Source: Dichomitus squalens LYAD-421 SS1 (taxonomy: Eukaryota > Basidiomycota > Agaricomycetes > Polyporales > Polyporaceae). From it: a DNA stretch of 64,000 nucleotides. Positions within the stretch are counted from its first letter, which is position 1. Each line of letters starts with the position of its first letter. The notes beneath the pieces are model-generated. The model saw only the letters and a list, made by a program, of their open reading frames with translations, was not told where the DNA came from and made no database searches. The stretch lies in the NCBI RefSeq assembly GCF_000275845.1, contig NW_006766933.1, forward strand, positions 124,001 to 188,000, in the 5' to 3' direction. Positions 1-11,404 of this stretch are shown here, piece by piece. Both the position numbers and the translations under genes were made by a program.

Positions 1-433
1 GATGTTCTCAACATATATCGGGAGACTTGGCCCCTGCGGTTCGATTGTTTACAACTACTCAATGAAGTCTTGTTCACAACCATGAGCTCCGCACGTACAC
101 TCTATTTTGTATCAGATCCGCATGCAGCTTACTGGCAGCGCTTTGTGCATTTGCCCCGTTGGTTCCGAAGCGCATGTCAAATGTAATGGGGCTGAATGAT
201 ATCAGTCGTCGATCTCGTCTATGAGCTCACTTGACCACACACTCGAATCCGCATCCAGGGTGGCGAGTACAAGTGATCAACGGGCTTCAATGGGGCTGGG
301 GGCGGACCGGCCAACTCCCGTCTACATCTGTATCAGGGCCGACGATAGGTATGGGATCAAGCAGCCAATCGCTGGATCATCAGGGTACCGCGGACACTAG
401 ACAGGCAAAGCCAACGACGGCATGATTGATAGT
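1..433. other. Intergenic, no gene seen
   Basis: I see no family match and no convincing spliced reading frame on either strand. A 64-codon frame on the plus strand (231-425) has no recognisable content. The stretch ends at the left terminus of the inverted-repeat element at 434. Confidence 0.4.
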
Positions 434-845
434 GGATGACTTTCCATAAGCTATCTACGGCTCTACGGACGTCCGTAAATCTCTAAACAGACCGATTTGG
501 GCAAGGGGCAGTGTTGCCGACACCAGATCTGAACTCCGCTGATGAAATTTAGGATACGGACGTCAAAATCTAGGAGGGGGGTCCGACCCCCCTTTCTAAA
601 TCTCTAACAGGCCGTAGACAGTCCGTAGACCTCGGCATACGGTGCCGTGACCACGAGAAAGGAAGGAGCCATCATGACAAAGCGAACTGCATGCCAAATA
701 CAGACATGACATAAGCCACTCCAGTCACGTGCTGATGATGAGCAGAACATGCCTGTTTAGCGCCCAAGATCCAGAGACTGTTTCAAACCCCGCCTAGAAA
801 TCTACGGACGTCCGTAGAGCCGTAAATCCTTATGGAAAGTCGTCC
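434..845. mobile_element. MITE-like element with ~50-bp inverted ends
   Basis: The left end (434 to about 485) and the right end (about 795-845) are near-perfect inverted repeats. Both begin GGAYGACTTTCCATAAG and both carry the palindrome CTACGGACGTCCGTA. The trinucleotide AGT occurs immediately outside each end (431-433 and 846-848), which would fit a 3-bp target duplication. The interior holds a G/C palindrome near 574-590 and more copies of a CCGTAGAC motif, but no reading frame. At 412 bp with no coding capacity it looks like a non-autonomous DNA transposon. The superfamily is not clear from the ends. Confidence 0.7.
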
Positions 846-1354
846 AGTTGCGATCGGTCAGATGGCTTGCGGGGGGGGGGAAGCTAACTGATTTGTCTAG
901 AGATGAGGCATCACGAACTCGCAGTCCACCACCCTCTTGAATTTCTAGACAACACGCAAGAAGGCTGCTGCAGTTGTCTTATTGATATTACAATCGTCGG
1001 AGCGCCTAGGCATACAGCTTGCGCAGCCACAAGTTCTTGGAGAGCCAGACCGCAGGAGGGAGACATAGAGAAATCTCAAAGGGCGCAATGTTGAGATGAC
1101 ACCTGCGCAAGAAACGAGCACAAGATACTTAGCGGTATACAGATGAAGACATCGCTAATAATTGTCCTATAGTCCCTGCTGAGGAAATCAAGATCAACAA
1201 GGCTGTACAACAGGAAACAGCGATTCATGCGTAGCACGCCATGCTCATAGCTCGTGATAATGCACCTACAGATACAATGCGTATACAGTATACAGATAGA
1301 TCGCTTCTTGGCGCCACCATCGTGGGTTGACATTGATCCCGGAGACTCAGCCGT
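846..1354. other. Intergenic, downstream of palC-like gene
   Basis: This stretch holds a run of ten G near 871-880 and short unconvincing frames. It presumably contains the 3' untranslated region of the minus-strand gene that ends at 1355. Confidence 0.4.
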
Positions 1355-3186
1355 TCAGTAGTAGGCTTCTGCACCCGCATACGACTTGGTTGGACCGCTG
1401 CTGGGCGTAGCAGGAGATGCCGGTGAGCCTTCTCCATTGCTTTGAGCTTCTAGCAGCTCAAGCTCTTCTGCCTGACGACGTATGTACTCAACAGATCCAG
1501 GTCCGAAGGCAGGCGTGGGTTTCGTGTAGGGTTTGACGACAACAGCTAGCAGTCCTGCTGGAATCATCGCTTGCAGGTCTGACTGGGGTGGGACGGGTTG
1601 GAACGAAATCTACACACCATTGTGTCAGTCTCTACTGCAGAGCAGCGAGAGAAGACAGTCTGCACTTACGGAATCGTTCATCTTTTTGTATCCTACCAAG
1701 AATGTGCCGGTGCTCTCAAGCTCCTCCTGGACACGCGCCTTCCTTCTCTCTCGGATCTCCTTCTCCCGTTCGCCGCTGATCATTCCTCCGGAGGAATGCC
1801 CGCTCTTCAGTTCCTCCAGCTCCCTTTTCGCCCAGGAAAGGAAGCCGACTGCGATCCCGCCCTTGCTTGTGCCCCCGTGCTCACCCGCGTCGACGCCTAA
1901 CCACTTGCGCGCCAGCGCAGCGTGAAACGCGATTTCGTCCGCGAGGTATCGCCGGAGCTCCGGCGCGACCTCTTCCCCGGTCTCATCGTCCGCATTGGCG
2001 TTCTTGTCCTTGTCCTTGTCGCGTCCGAGTGACATCTTCAACTTTGACTTCGAGGACGACTTGGACGCCCCAGGCGTCTTCACGAGCGCGCGAGCGGACG
2101 AGTAGAGTGACGCGCACTCGAGGTGGAGCTTCGCAACGAGCGCGGGCGAAGGGTGGGACTTGGGCAGCGGCGGCCCGGGTGTGAGCGTGCTCTCGAATGC
2201 GGCTTTAGAGAGCAGTTTGCGGATCGCGAGGGTCTGCGCGTCTGCCAGTGCCATCCTGCCATAACCAGCCATTTGTCAATGTTCATGATCAAAGCATGAG
2301 ATGCATGGACGTGGAAGTCTGGACGCACTTGCTGAGGCCGATGACGACTTCCCTGCTGATGTCGGGCGGGCGCGGACAGCTCATCCCGAGCGACGTCACC
2401 CGCGCCCGCTCTCTGTCCCACTCTGCTATGCACTCTTTGCCGACGTACTCGTACACACCTGCCGCTTTGCATAGCAAAGTCACCGCGAACGCGAGGCGCT
2501 CGTCTTTGGCCTTCCGTTCGTTGTCGGAGATAGCGCGCTCGGTCTCATAGCGGCCTAGAGAGTGGACGACTGCGCGCGCGAGATTGGAGATGGAGAACGC
2601 GTAAGTGAGGAGAGCGAAGATAAGCTCTGTGGAAAAAGTAGGTAGGGATAAACGCGGGGAGTTGTGGAAGAGGGTTGAAGATAGGGTGGTACGCCAGCTG
2701 AAGACTAGCACGGTGTTATGAGAATCAGGACGAGATGAGATGAGGAGACGTACTTGGCTCAGCTTTTAGCGAAATCTCTCCGCTGTTGATACAGCTCAGC
2801 AGACCGTATAGTTTAGGTATGTATTCGTCTAGGACCTGCAATCTAAGATGAGCTCGACCAATCCTCCGGCCTGCTTCATCAGGCACTGTTCCTAGTACAC
2901 AACCTCCGCACCTTCGCGAAGTACATGAAGATAGACACAAACATTCAGGACGCATCGCCCGACTAGGCTTCGCGCATTGTCAAGCAACTATACGCACCTT
3001 TACCAGTTTGAGGTAGTCCTTTTCACTATTGTCCGTGCGTTTACTCTCCTTGAGAGTAGCACGCAGATTGGCACGGGCTTCCGTAGTATCTGCGATGTCC
3101 GCGGTGTATGTCGCTGTAGAGTCGAGGCATGCGTCTGCGAACGATATCGCACCAGTGGTAGGGAGCTCATAAAGATAGCTGGTCAT
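1355..3186 (-). CDS. palC: pH-response regulator palC-like protein (BRO1 domain)
   Basis: Five exons on the minus strand join in frame: 2998-3186, 2754-2835, 2329-2704, 1670-2255 and 1355-1609, giving 495 codons. The start MTSYLYELPTTGAISF and the segment LKESKRTDNSEKDYLKLVK followed by LDEYIPKLYGLL match the N-terminus I know for palC proteins. FSWRTTLSS in exon 3 and the tail FQPVPPQSD...MIPAGLLAVVVKPY are further family blocks. PalC is a BRO1-domain protein thought to link the PalH/PalF plasma-membrane sensor to ESCRT during alkaline pH signalling. Exon junctions at 2705-2753, 2256-2328 and 1610-1669 have canonical GT..AG ends; intron 1 (2836-2997) is unusually long at 162 nt. The identification is firm. 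Function in this fungus is inferred, because basidiomycetes often carry only part of the Pal pathway. Confidence 0.88.
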
Positions 3187-3785
3187 TCTGATGTTGTGGT
3201 AGTGGGAAGAGAGTTACAGCCTCTACGGGAACTTTGTGATGCCAATCATTCGGCCATAAGTGCAATGATGCTCCAGTATGCTTATGTAAGGGTTGCCCTC
3301 CCGCAAACCGCTATTGCTCCTTGTCTTTTCGTCTTCTCCTCCGTCTATTAAATTCTCTCTGGTGGTTCTTCCCATGCTCCGCTTCTGCTCTCTGTCACCG
3401 ATTCGGAATATAGCTGCTATCAGTCGGGTATGTCTTATATCTTGGTTGCATCCAGTATCTTAAGAGCTCAGCGGCACATTTGCCATTTGTGTTTCTGTTC
3501 CTACCAAGAACAAACCTCGAGTAGTGTCCTCTGATATGGTTGAAGTCTACTCTGTCTGGACACTAGCACGACATTTTATGGATACATCGCTTGTATGGCA
3601 GGTACACGGAGTGTTTCCTGGTTGCTTTATGTATCGTGAACTCCATTAGTACCCCTTCTCGATTGTGGTGCATAGGGACTTACAACCACGCGCCAGACCT
3701 TTTCGTGCAATCTCGACGCTTGGAATGACCCACCCCTTCGATATCTGTCTGAATTATCATCGTTCGCGTTCAATGCCCCTCGTCT
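3187..3785. other. Intergenic, upstream of palC-like gene
   Basis: This stretch is the promoter side of the minus-strand palC-like gene. I see no gene, repeat or clear regulatory motif in it before the terminus of the transposon relic at about 3786. Confidence 0.4.
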
Positions 3786-3977
3786 AGATTGCTCAGGGCC
3801 TGTTCGGCAAAGAGTTGGAGTTAGAGTTACCGGCATTTCATGCCCATATATAGTAATAATATCTCGGTTTCCAATGTCCGGGAAACTCGAGTTACTCGGG
3901 CGAGTGCATGCGTTCGGATGCCTCGTAACTCTGGGCGGCTGTTATCAGGTCGCGTCGTAACTCCTCTCGAGCCTCCA

Positions 3978-4187
3978 TCACCGAAGGCCGCCAGCATGGA
4001 CGAGTTCCTCTTCTAGCCTCCGAAACACAGCAGCTGGGGTTCCTAGACTGTCTTTCATCCGGTTGCGATGGTCATTGAGGAGGTCCTGGACCCACTGCCG
4101 ACCAGATAGGAAAGATGTGTGGTAAGGCTCTGGATTGAGGTGATTCCAGGATTCTTCGATTGCAGTGATAGCGGTGGCAACAGTGAC
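3978..4187 (-). pseudogene. Harbinger-type transposase N-terminal fragment
   Basis: An open stretch of about 69 codons on the minus strand contains PYHTSFLSGRQWVQDLL, DHRNRMKDSLG and VFRRLEEELVHAGGL, ending in a stop at 3978. This order (TS-L-G-WV-ELL, then a hydrophilic RMKDSLG helix, then VFRRL) is what I recall of the helical N-terminus of basidiomycete DDE_Tnp_4 transposases. The catalytic DDE domain is missing. A second, near-identical copy of most of it lies at 4530-4690 to the right of the gap and is probably the same DNA assembled twice. Confidence 0.55.
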
Positions 4188-4290
4188 AATGACAGTATGA
4201 CACTATATAAGGGTCACCCTTGAATGTGTATAAATGGGATTAACAAACAAACAAACAGTACACCACTATTGTAGCCGTCTACGGCGCTCG
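4042..4290. repeat. Left gap-edge copy of a 249-bp duplication
   Basis: This stretch is identical to 4530-4778 apart from two single-base indels close to its right end. It directly abuts the N run. Errors clustered at the contig edge and exact adjacency to the gap fit unmerged overlapping contig ends rather than a biological duplication. Confidence 0.85.
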
Positions 4291-4529
4291 NNNNNNNNNN
4301 NNNNNNNNNNNNNNNNNNNNNNNNNNNNNNNNNNNNNNNNNNNNNNNNNNNNNNNNNNNNNNNNNNNNNNNNNNNNNNNNNNNNNNNNNNNNNNNNNNNN
4401 NNNNNNNNNNNNNNNNNNNNNNNNNNNNNNNNNNNNNNNNNNNNNNNNNNNNNNNNNNNNNNNNNNNNNNNNNNNNNNNNNNNNNNNNNNNNNNNNNNNN
4501 NNNNNNNNNNNNNNNNNNNNNNNNNNNNN
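4291..4529. other. Assembly gap (239 N)
   Basis: This is a run of 239 undetermined bases. Both flanks carry the same sequence, so the gap is likely false and the real distance is negative. Any reading frame crossing it is meaningless. Confidence 0.95.
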
Positions 4530-4778
4530 CCTAGACTGTCTTTCATCCGGTTGCGATGGTCATTGAGGAGGTCCTGGACCCACTGCCGACCAGATAGGAA
4601 AGATGTGTGGTAAGGCTCTGGATTGAGGTGATTCCAGGATTCTTCGATTGCAGTGATAGCGGTGGCAACAGTGACAATGACAGTATGACACTATATAAGG
4701 GTCACCCTTGAATGTGTATAAATGGGATTAACAAACAAACAAACAGTCACCACTATTGTAGCCCGTCTACGGCGCTCG
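4530..4778. repeat. Right gap-edge copy of the 249-bp duplication
   Basis: This is the partner of 4042-4290 and is followed by unique sequence. The copy on this side is the better quality one because it reads through the GTCTACGGCGCTCG junction into unique DNA. Confidence 0.85.
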
Positions 4779-5165
4779 ATATGAGCCCGATGGACAGATG
4801 GACAGCTTGGTGAACGTCGACAGCTGCTCTTGTGCGGACCATGGCAAAGCGGGGATGAAGCAGAGCCCATGTAATAAGTCATAGCTATCAGTATACAAGA
4901 TACATGTATGAGTTCAGGGCGCTTGTCTCCTCCGGATTTCACGGATACTTCGCCCCTGTAACTCTAACTCGCGCAGAAATCCTCGGAAGTGCTGCCACAT
5001 GACATAATGCCGGTGACTCGTAACTCCAACTCTTTGCCGAACAGGCCCTAAAGCAATCTCTCTTGCGCTGCGCACTCGTGCGTCGCGTCGAATATCATCT
5101 CTCTCCTCCACCGTCGACCGTCGGCGCTTGCCTGTTGTGCACTTCTCTGAATAACCACGCTATAT

Positions 5166-6744
5166 ATGCTGCAAGAGACTCATAGCACGGATACGGAGAC
5201 ATCCATCAGTCTCTCCCAAGGAGTACAATGTCAAGAGCGTGATCAATCGCGCCTTCGGACTTCAACTCCGGGATCCCTAACGAGTCTCCCATTCGACTTG
5301 ATCCACATCCTACTCGACTACACGGGCTCCATTGACCTCGTCCACCTATGCAGTACTTGCAAAGAACTATATACACATCTCGAGAACCCGTCCGTTTGGA
5401 TACGCTTATGTGCATCCTATGGCCTTCGGGACTTTACGCGCTTCGGCGACATATCTCCTCGGACTATCTACTCTTCTCTTCTCTATCCGTATGGAGGGCT
5501 GCTTGGACTATGGGCAGGAGACCATCCGTTTACTGGGAGTATCATGGAGTACAGGCTCTTCCCAGGAGACGAGCATGAGCAAGGAGGCATCGTAGGCGAG
5601 GTCTGGCATTTTGCTAGATCACAAACCGCCACAGACGACGACGCTGTCCCTCCTGACTACATCCGCGTGCTCAAGATCAGTTTCGGAAATTTGCCTGCAG
5701 ACTTCCCCAGTTCACAAGCAGACGGACCTCTTACCGACGATACCCCCAAAGTTCACGTCATTTGCGATACCAACGCTCTGCCTTCTGAAGCCCCACATCC
5801 TTCCCAGGACGTCCCTCCAGATACCAGAAAGGTCGGAACCCCGCACCTTTCCTCCCTCGGAATCATACCCTCATCCAGAACCGTACATCATATCGAATTC
5901 TACCGCCGGACAGTCGACCTCCCCGAATTCCCCAAACCCGACGCGGCCTGGTTCGACAGCTCGCCCTCGCGCCTCCCGCGCCTCCGCGCCCTCCCCGCAG
6001 AGCCAGACGCAGACCAGCGTAGCATCATCAAGATCTTCCCCGCGATGCAGCTCCCGAGGATCTGGAGCTCCCCGACCGCGACCGTCCCGCGCCCCGCGAT
6101 CTCCATCCGCTGCCCCTATAAACACCAGTGCGCGTGCTTCGCGCTGCGCGTCCCCCCGCTACCGTTCACGGCCCTTGACCCGGCGCACTCGCAGTACTAT
6201 CCCATGAAGCGCGACATCGTGCCTGGGGTCGACCCGCGCTCGCCCGGGTTCACGCTTGATAGCCTCCGGGGAATCTGGTATGGCTCGTACGGCATCGACG
6301 GGACGGAAGTCCTGCATGTTGCTCGCGCGGCGCCCTTGATCAGCGGGATGGGCGCGACGAAGCTCACGGGGGATATTCACGTCCCCCGGGGGGCAATCAC
6401 TTGGATCGTAGACGACGCTGGGGAGGAAAGCGAGGACGTCCGGCTAGCACGCGAGTTTTGGGCTGAGATGCGTGGGGAGCAGCCCGCGCGTCTTTATACT
6501 GGGAGGGGTGTTCTGGCAGCGCGAGGATTCGTGTAAGTCGCCGTGTGGCGGTCTATACTGCTGGCAAAGATTCATGAGGTTGATTGCATCGTCTAGAGAG
6601 ACGAGCGTAGTGGGAATCATCGCGGCGATTATGAATGCAGATGAGATCCATGTCTTCTGGACCGCGCTCCATGATTTCCAGATATATCGGAGGTACAAGG
6701 GTCGGGAGGGAGCCACGCATGATATCCTCCTGCAGAGAGAGTGA
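5166..6744 (+). CDS. F-box domain protein
   Basis: Two exons, 5166-6532 and 6597-6744, join through a GTAAGT..TAG intron to give 504 residues. Residues about 38-80 form an F-box: LPFDLIHILLDYTG, then LVHLCSTCKELYTHL and a conserved VWIRLC. F-box proteins bind Skp1 and bring substrates to SCF ubiquitin ligases. The rest has no named domain but carries blocks I know from fungal F-box proteins of this size (GLLGLWAGDHPFTG, LRGIWYGSYGIDGTEVL). The second exon adds the conserved-looking end VFWTALHDFQIYRRY; without that intron the frame would stop at GFV. The substrate is unknown. Confidence 0.85.
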
Positions 6745-9292
6745 AGGGAAGGCGTATGAATATCTTCCATGGAGTGCTGCGTTGACCTGAAGGTGAGTCC
6801 CTGGACGCAAAAGTCAAATCAGATGTTGACTGAGCATGTAGCTGTCGGATTCCTCTAAATATGTCCCGTTATGATGCTCGCATCCTGTGCTCAGTCCGGG
6901 AGGGTCAATATGAATATATATATCGTACAAGACCTGAATGATCCGATCGTGTGGGGGCGTCACGGAACAAGAGCCGACGAACGCTGTACCATAGACAAAC
7001 CCTGCGAGAGGGTCTTGGGGGTTTCCAAAAATTCCCCTTACGGACTGATAGCCAGGCAGCATGAAAGCCCGCTGATAACAGGCCACCCCTCATACTCAAA
7101 TGGTACAGGATACCCCACCATGCAGACAGAAGTCTGCGTGCCCACCAAAATATCTCGTGCGGCACACAGTCGGCTCGAGCACACGGCCTCACCTCACCCA
7201 GGACAACCTAGCCAGTCTCTGAAGGCTCGCGTGATCCCCTGCTGAGACACAACGTGCAACCCGCGCGCAGTGAGCGATCACGGGCCGCGCGTCGCCGCGA
7301 ATCGACGGAGAGTCGGAAGGCCCTCCTGAGCAACAAATGGTCGCGCGCCCGGACCGACGCTCGTGCGCACAGGAAGTGTTGGTGTGCTCCTTGGGCGATT
7401 GACACACGAGCGAGTTCATGCAGACACAAGGCTGCACAATCGGTTCGCATGAGCCCTGGAGGAGGGGTCAAAAATCCTGCCCAAAGCTGGGTGACCAAGC
7501 ACCCAGCTTCGGATTCAAGCGATAAGGTGAATTGTCGTTGTGCGTAGCTATCCTGAATTGCCAGACAATGATACAAACACGCCGTGCAATGAGGGGCCTC
7601 ACCAGTCTTGCGATGCACGCTTCTCCTCGCCAATGCTCTTTTGTCAGTGCATGCAGACGAAACGCGGGTGATAGCCACGCGAGTGCTACTGTGTCCATCT
7701 CGCACATGAAGCAGAATAATCTTCCCCTTGGCCCCGCGGGTACAGACACCTAGATTGACATTGATATTTTGCTTATTGCATAACAGACCGTCATTTGGCA
7801 TCATGCTATAGACGGACCCTTCGAGAGGGTCTTCAGATTCCAAAAATTGGCACTACGAAACCTATTACAGGTAGGCAGCGCTTTGCCACTCCTCATACTC
7901 GAACATATACAGGAAGCCCCATCCCAGTTCTGAAGCCCAAAGTTTGCTCAGCCACACATGCAAGCCAGTCTAGGAAACCCATGGTATATGTTCTGTGCAG
8001 CCATCGGGCAGCTAAGAGCGCGCGACGAATCAACACATATACGCATGGGCATGTGTCCTAGGCTTTCCAGGCGCGCATGGTGAGAAGAGCTTTTGGTCTT
8101 GCAACAGGGTCCTCTGATCCGAGCTCACACGATGCGTGATGCTTCAACGCTGACGAGAGAGCCCGGAAGGGTGGCTTTCTCAGCCTTATCCTGCCCAAAG
8201 CCGTGTGAACGACGTCACATAGCTCGGGTTCGAGCGATAGAATGGTGAACGAGTGTGCGTGCATGTGCGGGGTGGATTCAAGTCCACCTGTTCTGTATGA
8301 AAGCCCTCCTCGCTGGACGAGGGAGTCTCTGGGCGGTGCATGATGGACTATGTCCGTAAAGCAAGCCAGCGAAGGCGAGCATCTACGGCAGGCGTCGCTC
8401 GAAGCGATCAGTGCATGAGTGCATCCCCAATAGGCTTTCGATGAGCCGCATTGTCGCCCTTCAAAGGAGCGACAAAGATACAACTCAAGGCATAGGCAAG
8501 GAGCGTCCACTCTCATCACGTATATGTCCCCACGAAGGGTACCAGGAATAGTGGACAGACGCTTGACATGGCCCCTATGAGACACAGTCCCTCTACTTGA
8601 CCTCGTACCCGGATGGAGTACGGCCCAAGACACCGTTATGCTGGCAGAGCACAACGGAATAGCTAGCAAACATGCGTATCTAAATGCCGCTAGTGACGCG
8701 AGATTGGTTGGCATGTGTGCCATCACCCAACAAGAGCCCCAATGTTCAGCGGACGCACCCGCGCAAACATACGTGGCGCACTGTTGAAGTTCGACAGGCT
8801 CCTGCGAGTGAAGACAGCACCTCTTTGACTCATGTGCTTCACCAGCTGTTCACCGCGCTATTCACGACCTAGAGCCAATGTGGCTCGCGCAAGTAACGTC
8901 AGACCCCTGAAACAGGGACCGACAAAACTTACACCACCAGGAACATATGTTTGGACCGCCTACAACGGAGGACGCCATCTCTCCGCTTAGGAAGTGATAA
9001 CAAGTATCCTTCCTGTTCCCGAGTAATAATCCGATCAGAGACCGCGAGGAGCTCACATGTAGAATCCGTGGTATTTGTGGAATGCGAGCAGGCCAGACCC
9101 AAGCTCGAAGGACAAAGTTAGCGACGTAGGATGTCCGAGCATACCCGGTGGGCCGTTTTGGGTGGTAGACTAAACAGAGGGGGACGATGTTGGTGTCGAG
9201 GATGCTGATGAAAGAGTGGAGGGGTCTAGAGGAAGGAAGGAGAGGTTGTAAAAACGAGTCCAAATCGTCAGATTCCAGCAGAGGGTAGTATG
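6745..9292. other. Gene-free region with degenerate repeats
   Basis: I find no recognisable gene in 2.5 kb. Two diverged copies of one sequence lie in the same orientation, roughly 6985-7760 and 7795-8420. Shared pieces include CGAGAGGGTCTT and a TTCCAAAAATT block (about 7005-7037 and 7818-7846), CTCATACTC with a following ACAGG (about 7088-7112 and 7892-7914), and CCTGCCCAAAGC (about 7477 and 8190). Long minus-strand frames cross both copies but have no family features. Confidence 0.5.
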
Positions 9293-9294
9293 TA

Positions 9295-9655
9295 CAGCGA
9301 ATGTAAAAATCAGCGTCGCATGCCCCGCGCCGGGTGGTGTGCTCGGATCAGCGGCAGGCACTTGCCGAGCCCCGCCAGCCTGCTCTCCGGCCACCTTCCA
9401 GCTCGGGGACACGCTCGCGGTGACTGTTCGAGACGTGCCCCGACGAGCAATGCCGCTTTTCGAGCTACAGAATACTCGATCTCTTACCTGGTATGTTCCC
9501 AACACAGATACCCGATATATTCAAGTGCTTCCAGAGGTGGAACAGAGTTGGGCAATGGCCTCGGTGCGGTAGGGTTGGGGCTCGGCCGGGGAGTTCCGGT
9601 GATCCGAGCACACCACCCGGCGCGGGGCATGCGACGCTGATTTTTACATCCGCTG
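9295..9655. mobile_element. MITE with ~60-bp inverted ends and TA target duplication
   Basis: The ends are inverted repeats beginning CAGCGRATGTAAAAATCAGC and continuing through GTCGCATGCCCCGCGCC to GTGTGCTCGGATCA, with one mismatch in about 58 bp. TA flanks both ends (9293-9294 and 9656-9657). At 361 bp with no transposase and a TA duplication it fits a non-autonomous Tc1/mariner-type element. The ends are highly similar, which suggests recent activity. Confidence 0.85.
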
Positions 9656-10030
9656 TAATACTCAGGGCACTCACGCCCAAGGTGCTGCGGTAGAGGCGAT
9701 TTGACGCCCAAATATCCGAACCAATCTATGCCTTCATCTCGAATAGAATCGAGCAATCAGACCCGATATCGGCAGTCTAATTTAAACTCATGGCGGTTAC
9801 GCCAGATCAATCATGACATGTTGGATTCAGTGCAAAGGGGGGTTCATAGCATAGTGGGTTGTACTGTAATCATCGGAGACATGCTGAAGTGGCAGTGGCC
9901 GCGGAGGAGCTACTCCTTCTCGTCTGCATCCCATTTCTTGTCGTTAAGATCCCAGTACGCACTTCGTCGACACGGACGAGCATCAAATATATGAGTACTT
10001 GAAGCAGTCAATCTGGATAAGAAGTGTGGC
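9656..10030. other. Intergenic, no gene seen
   Basis: Only the 3' flank of the arrestin-like gene on the minus strand and the edge of the MITE are visible here. Confidence 0.4.
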
Positions 10031-11404
10031 TCACGGGGGGAGGTCTAGGATCGGTGCATCATCGCTAGCTGCCACTGGGTCTTGAGCCAGAGACTTGACG
10101 ATACCGGAGGAAACCGTCACAAGTACCACCAGCTTCAGGTCGTTGCCGATTCCTGGGAAGGGCACATTGACCACAAGCGAGTACTGCAACCCGACTACAT
10201 CAGCGTACTGTGTGTTACGTTTGAAGGGATCGAATGGATGACCCACACTGCATTCTATGTTGTCTACCGCGAAAGAGCACGGACAATTCAGCCGGAATGT
10301 AGACTCGAATATCGCACGCTGAGTCCACGAGCCCTTCGTCCCGTCATCTCCCGACCTATCTTTCTCCTTCTCAGCGCCGAGCGACCCGCCGTGAAGCGGC
10401 ACCCACTCCTTCTCGGGGAAGCTGGATTCAACGGGGGCTTGGGGCCGCCTCTCCTTCGTGCTGCCAAGGATGGTCGTGACACAATTTTTCTCCTTACCCT
10501 TGACACCGAGCGCACGTATAACCAACGATTGGTAAAGGCCGAACTTGATATCGTGCGGGTCGCGTGGCACGGGAGGAAAACTGGGTTGATCGCTGTTATG
10601 CTCCCTTGACTTTGCACGGGAGGAGGGTGCGGTGATGGTCGTAATGGTAATAGTATAAGGGATATCCGAGAAAAGAGGCAGGACTGGAATGTTCGGGATA
10701 GCGAGCTGGGTGGGGTGGCATGAGCGTCATCTTGTTGAAAGGTTCATATATTCGTGAACAACGGACGGACCTCGACGTGCACCGTGGAGTACTCTCCCCA
10801 TAGTCCCCTACGGATCTTTTCTTCCTTTGTGAATGTCTTCCATCCAGTAGTGACGTATGCCTCCTTCATCAATGCACCACGGTCGTCCTTCGGTAGAACG
10901 GCGAGAGGAACTCGGTGACGCTTGTTGAAATGAAAAAGTCCCTTACGCACGCCAACCGCAGTCACCGAATATCGAACATCTGCGATATAATGGGCCAAAC
11001 GAGGTCGATAACTGAAGGAGGGCGGTAGCTCATTGGGCAGGGTGAAACTGAAAGGTATGCGGAGGATATCAGAATCCGGGGTTGGATACGTGCCGCCTCG
11101 AGACCATATAGGCGCGTTCTCATGAACAAGCTTGATCGCCTCGTGCAGAACATTGTCATCCACAGTAATCCATCTACAAATTTGTTATGGAATTTCTCAG
11201 TATTCAGGACCTCATATATCCAGAAAAGTGTTGAACGTACGTCTCAGATGTTCCGCGGAGTTTGACTACAACCTCCTCGATGTCCTCCTCGTGTAATTGA
11301 CGAACGTTGACCTCAACTTCACCCTCGATGGTGCTCCCCGCAACATACACAGCGGGCGGAATCGTGATGGCTAGACATGATGACGGGGCGGTTTTGAAAA
11401 GCAT
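10031..11404 (-). CDS. Arrestin-like protein
   Basis: Three exons join in frame (11241-11404, 10771-11173, 10031-10705) to give 413 residues. The N-terminal beta-sandwich pattern is clear: ITIPPAVYVAGSTIEGEVEV, then VVVKLRGTSET, then FSFTLPNELPPSF followed by IADVRYSVTAV, the usual layout of an arrestin N-domain. The C-terminal half resumes with the beta-strand-rich LPLFSDIPYTITITT and NIECSVGHPF. Fungal arrestins of this kind recruit Rsp5-type ubiquitin ligases to membrane transporters or take part in pH sensing. No PY motif stood out, so the partner is unknown. An extra upstream exon cannot be excluded, but the methionine at 11404 gives a good fit. Confidence 0.75.

Larger units (their letters stand above)
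3786..5059. mobile_element. Decayed Harbinger-like DNA transposon
   Basis: The outer about 50 bp are inverted repeats. Both ends read AGATTGCT, two variable bases, then AGGGCCTGTTCGGCAAAG and GAGTTGGAGTTA. The interior carries a minus-strand fragment resembling the N-terminus of fungal DDE_Tnp_4 (Harbinger-type) transposases (3978-4187). The rest of the transposase is absent, so the element cannot move itself. Its apparent length is inflated by an N gap (4291-4529) whose two flanks are copies of the same 249 bp. The true element is probably near 0.8 kb. A target duplication could not be fixed: the bases next to GGGCC are TCA on the left and TAA on the right. Confidence 0.65.

Noticed and set aside
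4214..4566. Open frames on both strands spanning the N run
   Set aside because: Most of their length is undetermined sequence and the flanks are a duplicated contig end.
7208..7843. Minus-strand frame of 211 codons
   Set aside because: Same reason as the 8058-8726 frame. The weak similarity between the two comes from the underlying DNA repeat, not from protein conservation.
8058..8726. Minus-strand frame of 222 codons
   Set aside because: It has no family feature, its composition is Cys/His/Arg-rich as in random frames of GC-rich DNA, and part of it overlaps the degenerate repeat.
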